A stretch of 64,000 nucleotides of DNA. It comes from Semisulcospira habei. Its lineage: Eukaryota; Mollusca; Gastropoda; Semisulcospiridae. Both the position numbers and the translations under genes were made by a program. Shown in pieces: positions 11,945 to 25,824 of this stretch. Every line of letters starts with the position of its first letter. Within the stretch, counting starts at the first letter, position 1. A model generated the notes under the pieces. The model saw only the letters and a list, made by a program, of their open reading frames with translations. It made no database searches and was not told the DNA's origin. The stretch covers positions 174,907,402 to 174,971,401 of the forward strand of contig BTPG01000001.1 of the NCBI GenBank assembly GCA_036245525.1, in the 5' to 3' direction.

Positions 11945-14040
11945 TGTCACGACTAGGGAGGGACAGACGAGATTGAAAGATAGAATAGAAGTAGAACCCC
12001 CAAATGTCCCGACTAAAGAGAGATAAACGAGGATGAAGGTTAGAAGTAGAAGATCGGAAGAAGACAGATAAAGAACCCTAGCGTCTTGCCTCAAGACAGA
12101 TTACAGCTCAACACAAGCAACACAACACATTTACTTTACACATACACTCACTCTTTATTACTTATTACACTAACTATCTCCCCTTCCTTCCCTCCCTTCC
12201 CCACCCGGGTCTGCCCTGGGGGACTTGGGTGGGGTTAGGTATTTTTTAGTTCCCAGGGTCACCCTGGTCAGCCCCACAGGGTGGGTTTTTCTCTCTATTC
12301 TGGGGCATGTGTTTCTGTCTACCCTTTGTCCATTCACCTGTATTTGCCTTTTTAAAACTCTCCCTACTGTCTGCACTGCCTGTAGCTCTTGATATTGGAT
12401 GTGTGTTGCTAAATGGTCTTAGCTTTATTTATGCCCCATGTTGTAGGTTTATTTAATGTATTTGACCGGCTGGCGACATACATTCAATTTTCTGTTTAGT
12501 TTTTTTTCACAAGCAGTGCAGGCACGTCCTGAGAAAGCCTTGTTGCTGTCGGGACGTTAAGCAATGTACAATCAATCAACCTTCCTTCCCTCCCACACTT
12601 CCCACCGACACTTCCCCTCCCTGCCCCCTCCTCCCCTCCCCCTCCCGGGAAAAAAAAGAAAGAAAAGAAAAACAAAAGAAAAAAAACTAAACCAAGGTTA
12701 ATACTACTTCCACAGCATCAGCATTGCATCGAGTGGTGGAAACAAGCACTCCCCCACGCTATGCATCACTGTTGCTCCACAATAACAATAAAAGTCAGGT
12801 TACAGTCCTCCGAACTGACGGCTGGAAACCATCATTTACAACGTACTGTTCGTATACAAGAATCATGGAACTACACCAAGGCAGAGTGAGTAATGGAAAG
12901 CTGAATAAGAATGGGACCACCATGTTGAGTCAACGAACGCCTATGGATCCTTCCCGTCCGGCTTCCTTAACGGTCGTTCAGCTTCACGGGCTCTCTCTCT
13001 CTTTCTGTCTCTCTGTTCCCCTGTTTCCCTGGCGCTTGGTATGGCCGCGACGGTGACACGGCGGCTTCGGCAGTATAGATGACCGCGCCCCTTCCACACC
13101 GACACCCGGTCCAGTGAGGCGTGGTTGGTGCCGATGCCCGTCGGCCCTCCAACCGGTCCCGACCCCAAAAAAGAATGCAAAACAAAAGCAGGAGCCTAAA
13201 CGGCCTCGTAAGTAACGTAAACCAGTGGGTCGTTAAAACAGCTAACCTCCCATACCCACCCTGCTTGGTTTACAAAAACACTACCACTAACCGTTCAAGC
13301 ACTCGACCCTCACCCATGTGACACGTGCTTTCCAAACCCAAAATTACACAAAAACCAAAACAATGAAAGTTCTCAAACATTATATAAAAGCCTTCCTAAC
13401 ATTTTCTGCACTTTCACAACAGCCAATACAACATTTCCAACACATTCCACTAACCAATGCAACATTTTGCTAAACAGTTAAAAATAACTAATATTGAAAT
13501 AGAACCAAACCAATAACGTCAAAACAATACTTCCCCTTTACCACCCATCGCGTTCACCCCTCCTTTCCCCCTTCACCATACTTCTAGCCCTAACACATAG
13601 TACAAACACCCATACCAACTGAACATGACAAAACATCCGCACGCGGGTTTTTTAAGCACTTACCTCCTCTGCGACTCGTCACAAAACGCCGCCACCCATA
13701 TGCAAAACAACCCCAGTCTCTGGCCTCTCAAGACCCCAGGACTGGATCGGCGCTGTGTCACGGACTCTCACAGACGGTCAGTCACTGACTCCCAACAGTC
13801 AGCTAGGCAAGACTACTTGGTCCAACCGAGGACAGCTGCGAACTAAAATATCATTCCCGTGCTCCCGACAAGCTAAACTCTGCAGTGAACACACTACCAC
13901 ATTCACTAGCGTGCCCCGCACATGCAAAACAAAGAACACTAACCCGTCTCTACCAACTCGTAAACAACTCACTATTCCTGCATGACCGGTGCTTCGGTAA
14001 CTTTCGACTACCACTGTCAAAACAGTCACTAACCATGACA
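11945..14040. mobile_element. Solo-LTR-like element with 5-bp target duplication
   Basis: The 2.1 kb block begins TGTCACGACTAGGG and ends CACTAACCATGACA, so its ends are TGTCA and TGACA. It is flanked by GCGAT on both sides (11940-11944 and 14041-14045). Removing it rejoins the recombinase-like reading frame right after the GHDIQIHR motif. TG..CA ends with a 5-bp duplication are the hallmark of LTR retrotransposons. No gag or pol is visible, so a solo LTR is the simplest reading. It carries a SINE-like insertion at 12197-12579 and a TATATAAAAG box near 13381. Confidence 0.75.
12197..12579 (+). repeat. SINE-like repeat with AATC tail, copy 3 (nested)
   Basis: Copy of the CCCCACCCGGGTCTGCCC repeat inside the LTR-like element. 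The flanking direct repeat is CCTTCCTTCCCTCCC (12182-12196 and 12580-12594). Confidence 0.85.
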
Positions 14041-14605
14041 GCGATGTATCTGAATATCATGACCAAGGAAGTCTGCCAGCTGATCCTGGTCTAACTCCAA
14101 GATGGCCATTGACTGAGTCAAAGTTGCAACCTGCTTCCATAACTTAGTAAATGTGAACATGGCTGGGTTTGACACTTGTGCTTGTAGCACATGTTCCTTC
14201 AGAACATCATGGCCTCTGTAAGGCCTCTGACCAGAAGGTGTGGCAAGTACTGGGAACCAGCGAGAGCTGGCACTGATTGCCTCATTTGAAGGCTTCTGTC
14301 CATAGTTGTCATCATCTTCTTCGTCAGCAAAATGGGAACACTCCTATTAAACTTGCCTCTGATTTCCACTCGCTGAAAATGATTCACCATTTTCTTATCA
14401 ACCTCTGTGAGACCTTTCAAGATATCTTGATTGGTGATCGATCCAATCTTAGCATTCTGGAAGTCTGATACCTTCATTCTCTGAACTTCTCCCCCTCGTT
14501 TTCGGTTGCAAAGTGATACAGCACAAAGAGTTGCTTTAACCACTGTTGGATAATCTTCCGAAACCATCCTTGTTTCAAGAAGCTGTTGGATCTTCCTCAC
14601 ATCTT

Positions 14606-14994
14606 TAACCGCACCCGGGTCTGCCCTGGGGACTTGGGTGGGGTTAACTACTTTTTAGTTCCCAGGGTCACCCTGGTCAACCCCACAGGGTGGGTTTTCC
14701 CCTCTATTCTGGGGCATGTGTTTCTGTCTACCCTTGGTCCATTCACCTGTATTTTCCTTTTCTAAACTCTCCCTACTGTCTGCGCTGCCTGTAGCTCTTG
14801 ATATTGGATGTGTATTGCTAAATGGTCTTAGATTTATTTAGGACCCTTGTTGTAGGTTTATTTAACGTATTGGACCGGCTGGCGACATACATTCAATATT
14901 ATGTTTATTTATTTTTTCACAAGCAGCGCAGGCACGTCCTGAGAAAGCCTTCTTGCTGTCGGGACGTTAAGCAATGTACAATCAATCAATCAAT
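14606..14994 (+). repeat. SINE-like repeat with AATC tail, copy 4 (in recombinase-like gene)
   Basis: Copy of the same repeat inserted into the recombinase-like gene, with an 11-bp direct repeat CCTCACATCTT at 14595-14605 and 14995-15005. Confidence 0.85.
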
Positions 14995-16429
14995 CCTCAC
15001 ATCTTCACATGATGGAATCAGCTTGGGTTTGTTCATGATCATTTTCCCGACCAACTGGGCTGCTGTAGCCAACACACAATCATACCAGTCCCCGGTGAAG
15101 ACAGAGTCAAACCGCTGCGCCTCAGAGAGCTCCTGTCGCCACCTGTCATCTGAACCATGCCCAAGCTGTTTGGATGCCTGTGACTGTTTGATCTGTGAAC
15201 ATTTTTTCAAAGCATGGCCTATGCGCATTGCGAGATTGCCTTTTTTGAACTGATGTGTGTCCTCATCAAATTCTGCTAGGTCTTTTACAGCCAGTACAAC
15301 ATGATCAAGGCTAGCTTAATTGATCACAGCATTTAAACGTGCGATTTTCATTTCTGATCTCACTGTGATAATCTTTAATAGTCTCCCTAACTCCCGCATC
15401 CTGGAGCTGATTTGTCCAGCCGTGTGTTCTTCAATGTCCCTGCGGTCAAATAATTTCTTTCCATACTCAAGAAGCAAGGGGTCAGTTCTGATGAGATGGC
15501 TTATCTCATCATCTCTCTGTCTGGCTAATACCTTATGATAGAAGGAAAAGTCAACGTCTAAGGGTATTGGAAACATTAGCCTCCCACGTCATGCCGCCTC
15601 ACCTCTCTTAGCGATCTGAAATCCTCCTGGTTTCTGACAGGAACATTTTGAGTGTACAGAGATCAGCTTTTTTTTATAGAGCCCTTTGCAATGGCTACAG
15701 GCGAGAAGGTCTTGTACCTTACTAGTTTTGGTGTGATACTTAGGAATCAAACATCCTGATTTCTTTTCAAGAACGGCAACGTTATATGCATGTAATCACC
15801 CTCATCTTGTAGTCTGATCCATGCTTGACGTCTTTGCTTTGTCCCTTTTATCATCAACAAAATTTAAGCAACATCTGCCTCATCTGCATGGACATCTTGT
15901 AAGTGCGTGCTCATTTTCAAGACAAGCTTGCTACACAATTTGCATGCATGTTTCTTGTCCCATTTGTACTTTCCTTTCCCTCTCTGCGACACGTGCACAC
16001 CTGTTTCTTCTGTAAGCGCTCTTTCCCCACCCCCAACGTCATGTTCCTTCTGCCTATCCACATTCTCATTGCCACCCCCTAATTCACCCCCTAACGCACA
16101 CTGCATCTTGATGGTACTTGCTTCACTGACACCTGCCCACCCTGAACCTGCCACTTTGATGAAATCTAACATAGTCAATACAATACTGTCTGTGTCAGAG
16201 ATCCCAGAGATTGATGGCGACACACCGTCTGAATCCTGTGAGCTCGAGCCAGGAACAAACTCCTTGTCATCACTGTCCTTGTATTGCGATGCGCTTGCAC
16301 TCTCAGTCTCAGGTCCATCCTAGGCTCCATTTGTCAACTGGAAAAAGAAAGGAAAAAAAGCTGCATTAGGACAGAAACAGCCCAATTTTGGTTTAAGGGG
16401 CCTTGCACAAGAATAAAAGAGTAATCCTG

Positions 16430-16740
16430 TGTATGACCGATTTACACATGTGTGACCTCGGTGACAAGGGCTGGCCTCTGCAGCAGCAAAATCCATGTTT
16501 TCTGAAAATGTAAGCAGTTTTCACACATCTGTCAACCTCGCGTGACCCTTTTAGAGAGGTCTCTCAAATTGGTATGTTTACAAAGGTCTTGCCACAAAGT
16601 ATCCTTGGGCCAAGCTTGAAGAATGTGGCTTGAATAGTCTCAGAAAATGCCACAGTTAAAGTTTACCATGGACGATGGACGGACGACCAGTGGCCCAGAA
16701 CATAAACTCACTTTCGCTTCGCACGTGAGCCAATAAAATG
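16430..16740. repeat. Dispersed repeat ending in a CACGTGAGCC-type end
   Basis: Contains the words CAGCAAAATCCATGTTTTCT and GGTCTTGCCACAAAGTATCC and ends ACTTTCGCTTCGCACGTGAG. The same family recurs at 20205-20345 (reversed end), 26455-26650, 45278-45905, 46530-47070 and 59990-62190. It lies in the proposed intron of the recombinase-like gene. Confidence 0.65.
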
Positions 16741-17019
16741 AAGATGATCATAGAATCACTTACCAGTTTGTAATTGGGGGCATTCCACTGCTGTCTTTGC
16801 ACCCTCTCCGGCAGAGGCTGGGCTATCCTGCTGCAGCTGACTAATTTTGCCATGGGCCTTGGTCATGTGCCAGGAAGGGGCGTGCTTGTCCACTTCCATA
16901 GATCCCGATGGGTTTGGACATCCTGCTGCCATCTGGCACTGGGTGTGTGCAGAAAGTGCTGAGTGTGGCCAAAACAGTGCTGCAAACATGTCAAATGCAA
17001 CCATGTAAACTGTTGACAT

Positions 17020-18600
17020 TTTGGATCAGATATATACATAATTACTGCAGTACCCCTAGCCCCCTACAAACGATAACTGGTAATACAGTAAAAAGCAACA
17101 CTTAAGTTGCACAATCTGAAAAACCTGTTTGTGGAAGTCTGTTCTTCAAATTGCGAGGCAGTTTTGCGTACGAGAATTGAAATACACACTGAAATCTGGC
17201 GCCATTTTGTTTTTGTCATAGTGCATGCATGTGTCAAGTTACTTTTCGATCACAATCACACATGTCAAAAAAAAAGCAATAAAATCGCGTGACAGATTGA
17301 CCTTGTAATGGTGTTATTGAACGAATTCCTTTCATTGAAGAAGAAAGCTTTTGTTAAAATCGTGGGGTTCTATTACTACAAGACTGAACAGCAGACGCCG
17401 GCCGGAGCAGGCGACTCAGTTTTTTCGACCAAACGGGTCAGTATCGGCTGACTGTTCAATTGTATCGGATTGGGAGCATCTCAATTAAATAACTGCGCTG
17501 AAGAAGTTCACTTGGGCATGCTCTTAACTAAGAAATATTGCATAAAATTGTACCTCTGCAAACGGAACAACAGCCAGCGGGACAAAAGACAATAGGAAGG
17601 GGAAACAACTCAGTTCATCAGTGTCACTGCGCAGCCGACCAATCAGGTATCAAGTTGATCGATAGAGACACTCGCTTCCGTGGCAACACACAAGCCCAGT
17701 GCGTTGCAAGCACACAACATGAGGTAAACCTCTGAAAATGGCACATCCTATTTTGATTGTTTTTTTCTGACTTTTGAATGAAAGATAATGCAGGAACAAC
17801 TCTTAGAAAAAATGGGTGCCTGACTTGGTCACCCATAATTTTACACACGCCCATTTTCATAAGGGTGGTAAAGAAAGTCACCCGTTTTAGGGGTTTTGTG
17901 TGCGCACACACACACACACACACACTCACACACACACACACTCACACACACACACACACACACTCTCTCACTCACTCACACACACACACACATCGACACG
18001 CTATCAGAAGAGCATGTGCTTGTAGAGTAGAATATTATGTATTGTGTAGGTAAAGTCAACTTCACTTCACACAAATTATAGCAAGACTGAAATTGTACTG
18101 TGAAATGTTGTCACCATTTCTCAAGTCTAACTTCTAAGGCAAAGAGAAACTCGTATCACATAAAATATAAAACCTAAAATGATGTCATGACAAATGACGT
18201 TTTTCAAACCAATGACTGTGCACTATGCCCTTTATAGAGCTCACTGATGCATTGGCAAATCTGCTAGGCTTTTTCAATAGGAGATCTATTTCAACATCAG
18301 AATCAGGTCAAAGACAACAGGTAGAGACCCTTGACAGGAAGGACAACTTGCATATAGATGGGACTTTGTGGGTTATGGCTCTCATATAGTCATATAGAAG
18401 AGTCTTCGTAGGTTATGGTTCATTCCATCTTGGTTTTTTTGTGTGCCATTTGCATTTTTACTGACCCATTCAATACATGTATGCAAAACTGAAAACACCA
18501 GCATGACCCCTGGGTACTGTAAAGAGTACAGAGATACTTGCTAACCTTGTGGGTTAGTAAGTATTATTTTTAGTGTCTGATGTGTGTATGTGTGTTGTAG
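17020..18600. other. Intergenic, upstream of the Schlafen-like gene
   Basis: No gene recognised. A CA-rich microsatellite with CTCA interruptions covers about 17906-17990. The 3' end of this stretch must contain the untranslated 5' end or an intron of the Schlafen-like gene; a TTGTAG acceptor-like sequence ends at 18600. Confidence 0.4.
17904..17992. repeat. CA microsatellite
   Basis: Runs of CACACA interrupted by CTCA and CTCTCTCACTCA. Any reading frame through it is low complexity only. Confidence 0.85.
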
Positions 18601-18625
18601 ACAGCGGGGAAAGAAGAGGCTGGCC

Positions 18626-18739
18626 ATGTCTAACACCACCATTTTGCCGCGGCCTGGCCTTTTCCTTGGGGGTCTACGTGGTGACCTTCACCCTTTGAGG
18701 ATGGCTGGGCTTATTTCAAAACTGCTTGGAACTTTCCAG
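18626..18739 (+). CDS. Schlafen-like gene, coding exon 1 (RRM-like start)
   Basis: Begins with ATG at 18626 ([19 protein letters not shown]) and ends at a CAG/GTTTGT donor in phase 0. The LFLGGL string resembles an RNP2 strand of an RRM fold. An acceptor-like TTGTAG at 18600 suggests that the 5' untranslated region continues upstream in another exon. Confidence 0.7.
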
Positions 18740-21700
18740 GTTTGTGTCATTTTCTTTACCTTTCAAAGTTCCTCCCCTCCAACTCTCCCCAGTCCCCTCC
18801 CCCCCCCCCCCCCCCCAACAAATTTCATTGCATCTCTTCATAAGGCATACTACATTTGTTGATGAAGACTCTGCATTTCAGTTTTCAGGCAAAGTGCATT
18901 CAAAGGTGAATGGAAACGAGGCTTGAATTGTTGCTTGTGATCATTTATAGTTTCGTTCTTCATTGGGATATGGAGCAGCATTGTGAAATGTGATTCAAAT
19001 GGAACAGTTTTAACAGCCCAGTTTTAGATCAACGTGTTAACACCCTTATGAACACACAGAGGTATTAACCTGTTGTCTATCAGAACTATATGACTTAGTT
19101 CTGGAAGTCAAAGGGTTAAGTAATCAATGTGTCATGGCTGTAAAACCCACTCCCTTCTTCCAGGTGAGTGTATAATAAGCCGAAAATAAGTGAACTCAAC
19201 TGCAAGAGACATAGATCCTCATGAACCCTTGCTTATGAAGATCTATGCCTCTTGCTGATGCTACTTTGGATCTATGTTCCTATGAGGGCTGGGGCTCTGA
19301 TGTCAAATTTTCAATTATTATTTTGAAAACACAATCTGCGTCCACCAGCAGTGACATGGTTAACTTTATCTGATTTGCAGGTACAATGCCCGCGCCAGAA
19401 CGTTCATATTGTCCTCAAGAAAACATACTGCTATGCGTTGGTCGACCTGCCTGACGAGGACTCCCAGAAGCTCTTGCTGTCTCAGCTCTCCGACACCGCG
19501 AACATCCTCAATGTGTTTGATCTACAGACCATCACTGACAACCCGCACAACTTCTCAGTGGCCCCAAAACGTAGGGAGAAGGCCATACGCAGCAAACGCT
19601 CCAAGTCCAGAGGGAGAAAGAAGGACCAGAATAAAGATCACGCTGGAAGATATGCAGACAATTCTGGGGCCTCTGTCGAACTTGAGAACTTGGGGACATC
19701 AGCTCTGTTTGAGGCGAATCAAGGCTGGCTCCCAACACTTGGACAGTTAAGAAGTGGTGTGGGTGCTGAGAGCAGTTCCTCCAACACAAGAGTGCATGCT
19801 AGAAACATACTAGTGGACTATGTGGAAAATAATGATTCAAAACCACAGGAAGTTAACAGCAAAATGAACACAGCTCATGGCGTGAAAAGTAACCAGTCGA
19901 ATAGCAGCTTAAAAACAAGCTCATCAGCGTCAACCAGTGATGCGTCCGCATTGCAGTCCAATTCTCAAAACAGTTTACCTCGTGTCCGATCCTTGACCAA
20001 AACTGCCAGCAGTATTGGGTTTGAACTACGAGCAGCCTCGAGTATGTCTCACCCTCCATCCTTCAGTGCAAACACATCTGGGATGATTTTGTCATCAGCA
20101 CAGGGGAACATGGTGTTCGCTGACAATTTGCGTCCAACATCAGTGTCTGCACACGCTCTTCCCAAAAATTTTCACAAGAGCGCTGCAACGTCCACTACAG
20201 GTACAAAAGTCTTTACCTCACGTTTTTGGGCTCACGTGCGAAGCAAAAGTGAGTCTATGTTCTGGGCCAGTGGTCGTCCGTCCGTCCGCCGTCGTCTGTC
20301 GTCCGTCGTCAGTGGTAAACTTTAATGTTGGCATTTTCTCAAAGACTCCCCATCTCTACTCCCCTTGACGTACTCGCAGTCTGCGATATACATTTCCCTT
20401 ATTCAATGATTTCGCTAGTAACTTTAGCTGCACTCACTTCTTAATCTTCCACTTAATTCTGAACTTAATTTTGGTCCCCTCACAATTCCCCCCAACTACC
20501 AGACAATACTGTGTATTGTTTCTTTCTCAACTCAAGGGCCAAATATTATGGCTAAACTTGATTTCCACATACAGCCTATAACATCAAGGCACACACAACT
20601 GTACCGATTTGGCAACCCAGTCAGAGATATTCAAAGTATCTCATCGACTAATACAACAACAATTAAGAATATAAAAATTGTAAAGAGGCTTGGTCACTTA
20701 AGGTGTGGTGAACGAAACGGCTTTACTGACGATCACTCGACCGCATGGCGCGCATCCTTTTCGGATTTCGCAACATTTTTCGGCACTCTCTACATGCATG
20801 CACATACAACACAGTGACTGTCAACTGATTATATCTGGATTCACTTGTTCTTGCTCAGGTAGTCGGCACCTAGGTTTTCTTTACCTGGTATGTATTTCAC
20901 GTGATACCGATACGGTTGTAAGGTCATCGCCCACTGCAGCTGTGCTTTTTTAAGGTAGCGCAGTGGCTGATGGTCCGTTTCCAGGACAAACTCCTTACAG
21001 TACAAGTATTTCTGGAACTTCTTCACTTATTATCTCTTTTGTGGCGTAAGGCAAGGGATAGCCTATTGCTTGCTCTCCCGTGTCGATCACTGCAGCTCCT
21101 CCCTGACATTCCGTGGCTACATCTTTGGGCGCTCTCAAGTTCCGTGTACTGTCTGAGCAGGTTGATATGAAAGACCTTCTTGACCAATTGGCATGACGCT
21201 ATCTCAGTATTTGGCTGGGACAATCAGCTGGGCCATCATCTTCCCTGATTTATCGCTTATGAACTGTCTTTAAGAAATAACTCACCCGTCCCCCTCTGAT
21301 CTCCTTATCTTTCCCAACCTTAACATCACCGAACAGCTTGTCCAGTGAGCTAGCCTGTGTTTGCTCCTCCTTAATTTCTGCAGGGGTAGCGTTTAAGCCC
21401 TGCTTTTGCTCTGGGGTGATGAGTGGTTTCGGCCCTTTTGACTCTCTCTTTGCTTGCCCTCTAGTTTCCACTACGGCTGCCAGTGAAAATGAGGGGACTG
21501 GGTCACCTGGTCCCCTTCCTCCTGGGATATTCCCTAGAATTATATCATACATCGGGTTAGGCATCACTAGTGCCTTGACGAGCTACAGAAGCCCGACACG
21601 ACAAAATTTCCGTCATTGCGGCTCGGTGAAACAATCATACTGCTTCCTCTTACTTGAGCCCCTGGCTCCTCATATTGCATCACCGCAGTCTTCTTTGGCT

Positions 21701-22561
21701 TAGCTCGGCAGTCTCTCGCAAGATGCCCTGTTTTGCCGCATACAAAACATGAACGTCTATCCGGCAGTCTGTCCCCATTTACTTTCGTAAATCACGGCCC
21801 TGTCGCTGGCCCTGACTGAATTGTATCCCGGCGGATTGGACCCACAGCCCCTTTGGCTGCCGGTGCTGGTCGCTTATCTTTGGGCCTTTCTGGGATTTCA
21901 GACCCGCGACGCAAAGGGTTCACATCCGCTCTCGCCTCGCGATAATTTTCTGCTGCTTCGAGCAGTCCCGCCACCGTTCTAAGTCTTCTCTCCCTAAGGT
22001 GGATGGCAAGCCCTGGTGCGCACTCGGTGAAAATTTGTTCGCAGAGTATCAGTTCCCTAAGATCGCCGTAAACAATCTCTACACCACTCAGTTCGACCCA
22101 CTTGTCGAAGTAATGAGTGAGACGGATGCCAAACTGCATATACGTCTCGCCGGACGGTCCTGGGCGGTCCGTGGCGCAGTGGTTAAGGCGCCTGCCACCA
22201 TTGCCAAAGGTGCAAGGTTCGAAAACGGGTTTCGGCGTCGGACTTTTCTCCTTTGGTAAGTGTCACCGTTAATTCGGGCAGACCGTCGGGGGTTCTTTCT
22301 CCGGGTACTCCGGTTCTTCCACCCACCCCCCCACCCCCCACACTTTGGTACCGGTTTCAGGCCACTTTACAAATTTCAAATACAAGCGATCAAAAATCTC
22401 TGTAACTTCAGTAGCTGAACTGGCCCTTCGTCTGTCTTGTACTGTGTTTGTCTTAAATGGTGTAAATCCGTGTCTGTTATGTGAGTGCGTGTTGGGTTTC
22501 AGTTCGCAGCGCTTTGAGTTGATTCGCCCAAAAACTGATAAAAAGCGCCTATATAATAACG

Positions 22562-22595
<34 letters not shown>

Positions 22596-25500
22596 CCGTG
22601 CCTCTCGAAATTTCCAGTGGAAGCCCTCTTCAGTGAGCTCATAAGCGTGCAAAATCGAATCCTTTACCTTATCGTAGTCACATCTCATTTCCCGAGGCAG
22701 AGTAGACACGACATCCAATGCCTTTCCTGTCAGCAGAGCCGACAGGCTGATGGCCCATTCTTCCTCTGGCCATCCCTCTAGCTCCGCAAACGTCTCAAAC
22801 CTGCTAATATACACATCGATAGAGTCTGTCGTCTGACAGAACTTTGGTAACTGCGGTCTCGGCACCGCATGTCCAAACCGTCTTCGCTTACCCGTATCTG
22901 AACTGGCCTCCTCACGTCTTCTGTCCAGTTCTAACTCTCTTGCTTTAAGTTCTGCTTCTATCTTTAACTTCTCTGTTTCAAGGACAAGTTTTTCTTTTGC
23001 CGCCGCCATCTGTTCACTCTCAAATTTTCTCCTTTCCGCACTATCATTCCTTTCAACTCTCTGTTGAGTCTCTATGAACTTTCTCAGTTCCTCGCCCTGG
23101 TGGCCTAACTCTTTTCCCATACTCATCAGCTTCTCGCGAGGTGTAAAACCATTTTCCGCCATATTGATCAGTTTCTTGACGACACCCTGTGTGACAGACT
23201 ACGTGAACAATATCTCCCTTGGTTACGCTCCCGTTTGCTACAATGCCGCCCGAACTTCCCGTGTTTGACCGTGAGCACTCGTGTAGTACGTAGATCAACC
23301 CCTGTCTACTGGGACCGAAATGTTTAATTTTTGCTAGGCACCTTGCACCTAATCCCAGACAACTTAATTATATTTCCCCGCACCCAGAAGGAACCTGTGT
23401 TATAAGTTATAGCTTCTATAACAACACTTGGTTTAGAGCCCCGCTCACTGTCCCCGACAGACAGCCTTCAACATACATGACAAAAACAATACCAGTAATG
23501 ACGAAGAACTAACAGGGCAGTTAATTAGGAGACTAATCAGTTAGCATGCAATTAGTAGACACTTTGTCCTAGCACTACATCTAGCGCTAACTTCACTTTC
23601 CCGTCTGAGACTATATTTTGGGCCAAATCCTGGCAGGCTCGCCAACTTTGTCACAGACTGGTGGACAGATGGTGGTTTGTTTGTGATGTGGGTGTAGGTT
23701 ATATGATTTTGTTAACAGTGGGATCTCCACTCACACGCTCATACTCTCATCATTATAGCTATAAACATCTCATTCATCACATTTCTCTCACTCTGGAGAG
23801 GGTCATTCTCGCATGTGCTTCCCACACACGTATACATACAACTGATTCACTAAGAACTCAGTTACTGAAATGCTAACTATGTTAATTATCTACATAAAAG
23901 CATTAAACATGTCACACTTAACTACTGTCTAAAGTCTCTTGTTATTACACTCTCTTCAGCTTCACTCTACTTAGTTTTGTCTAGTTCTGTGCACAGAAAC
24001 AATAAAGTCACCTTACCTGGCCAGGTTTTCTATACACTACTACTACTACTACTAATAATAATAATAATAATAAAGAGCATTTATATCGTGCTGAATCCAC
24101 AGGAGCAGTGGGCTCTAAGCACGTTACAAAAACATATATTATATATGTAGAATCTCACTACCTTTAAAAAAGTTTAATCTACGCACACATATACAACTAA
24201 AACACACATAACAAAACCATTCACAATCATAGGATAAATGCATTTTGATGATGCTGATGCGCCACCCCGAAGGTGCTACACGGTCAACAAAGAGAAGACC
24301 TAAGATCAAGGCCACCACGATGGTGCTAAAAGGTCAGCAAAAGGAGGACCTAAGATCACAGCCACCATGATGGTGCTACAAAATCAACAGAAGCAGGACC
24401 CAAGATCAGCACAGCCACGATGGCGCTACATGGTCAACAAATAGATGACCTGTGATCGTCCGAGCCACCAAATGGTCAATAAACTAAGGATGTAAAGATC
24501 AAAGTCATCAAGATGGTCCTACACGGTCAACAAAAGGAAGACCGAGGTAATAAATGCTAGTTAGTTAGTTATTTGGGTTTAACGCCGAGCAGGCGACTAA
24601 GGCCATCTCACGGGGGGGCCACCATGATGGTGCTAAGTGAGGCATCCTAAGCCACAGAAATATGTATGCAGACCAGACCATTATTACACACACGCACACA
24701 CACAATCTGTGGATTAATGGTACGCAAGCTGAAAGAAGTAGGTTTTAAGTTGGGTCTTAAAGACGTCAATGTTTTCAGCATTCCGGAGGTGTTGGGGAAG
24801 GGAATTCCAGACAACAGGGGCTTGATACTTAAATGTCCGGCAGCCAAACCACTTGGAGGAGAAGCTGGGGACATGGAAACGCTTCTCAGAGCAGGAACGA
24901 AGGGAACGGGAGGGCTGATAGATGTTGAGGAGGGATGAGAAGTATGGCGGTAGGGATCCATCAAAGCAGCGAAAAGCCAGTACTGCAATCTTGTACTCAA
25001 CTCTAAACTGAATGGGTACTATTGTGGCTATCTGGTCCTCGTCGGCGCTGCGTCTGTCGACCCGCTATCTGGTCCTCGTCGGCGCTGCGTCTGTCGACCC
25101 GCTATCTGGTCCTCGGCGCTGCGTCTGTCGACCCGCTATCTGGTCCTCGTCGGTACTGCGTCTGTCGACCCGCTATCTGGTCCTCGTCAGTGCTGCGTCT
25201 GTCGACCCGCTATCTGGTCCTCGTCGGCGCTGCGTCTGTCGACCCGCTATCTGGTCCTCATCGGTGCTGCGTCTGTCGACCCGCTATCTGGTCCTCGTCG
25301 GCGCTGCGTCTGTCGACCCGCTATCTGGTCCTCGTCGGCGCTGCATCTGTCGACCCGCTATCTGGTCCTCGTCGGCGCTGCATCTGTCGACCCTCTGGCA
25401 ACGGTGATAATGTTCTCTGTGTCACCTAGGCACATTCACGATTGTCACTGCTGCACTCATGTACTGATTACATATTACTCTTGGGCTAAATACCCTTCCG

Positions 25501-25731
25501 ATGAATCTGCATTGGAAAACGTTCTTCTCTGCTTTTGTTACAGGTTTCCATCTCTTTCTCTTGGGTGTGATCATTTTCCGCGCGTATCGAACAGGTTATG
25601 CTTGAGCACACAAGTTCACAGTACTTTCCATAATTCTCCCCTCCTCCTCTCTTCTCTCAGACCTTGTCTTTGCTTCTCTCTCGCTCAGCGCCAAGTCTCT
25701 AAGTTTTCCAGTCTCCTCCACACTCCGCCCC

Positions 25732-25824
<93 letters not shown>

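Larger units (their letters stand above)
11415..17000 (-). pseudogene. Zinc-finger and tyrosine-recombinase-like gene (Crypton-related), broken
   Basis: Read from right to left, the pieces line up as one gene. An N-terminal exon ends near 16764 (a CQMAAGC...HMTKAH zinc-finger pattern and a GTAAGTG splice donor). After an acceptor near 16322 come an acidic stretch and a second zinc-finger-like ACKLCSKLV..HLQDVH segment (about 15960-15864). Next are a helical core (15576-15316, 15228-14986, 14600-14199) and a C-terminal segment near 14060 with LADFLGHDIQIHR, which resembles the conserved GHD-H-R end of tyrosine recombinases. The tail (11930-11415) ends with a basic RKKARFTRKPWGKAEENAVQ region. 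A SINE (14606-14994) and an LTR-like element (11945-14040) cut it, and several in-frame stops are present. Similar proteins form large uncharacterised families in invertebrate and fish genomes; the assignment is from memory of the family. Confidence 0.6.

Noticed and set aside
12724..13321. Frames of 60-110 codons on both strands
   Set aside because: They lie within the LTR-like element and show no domain or consistent codon pattern.
22165..22260. Possible tRNA gene
   Set aside because: The A and B boxes belong to a SINE head; no proper cloverleaf or anticodon arm is apparent and the SINE body follows.
25012..25429. 131- and 135-codon frames
   Set aside because: They are translations of the 37-bp minisatellite, which reads in all frames because its unit is not a multiple of three.
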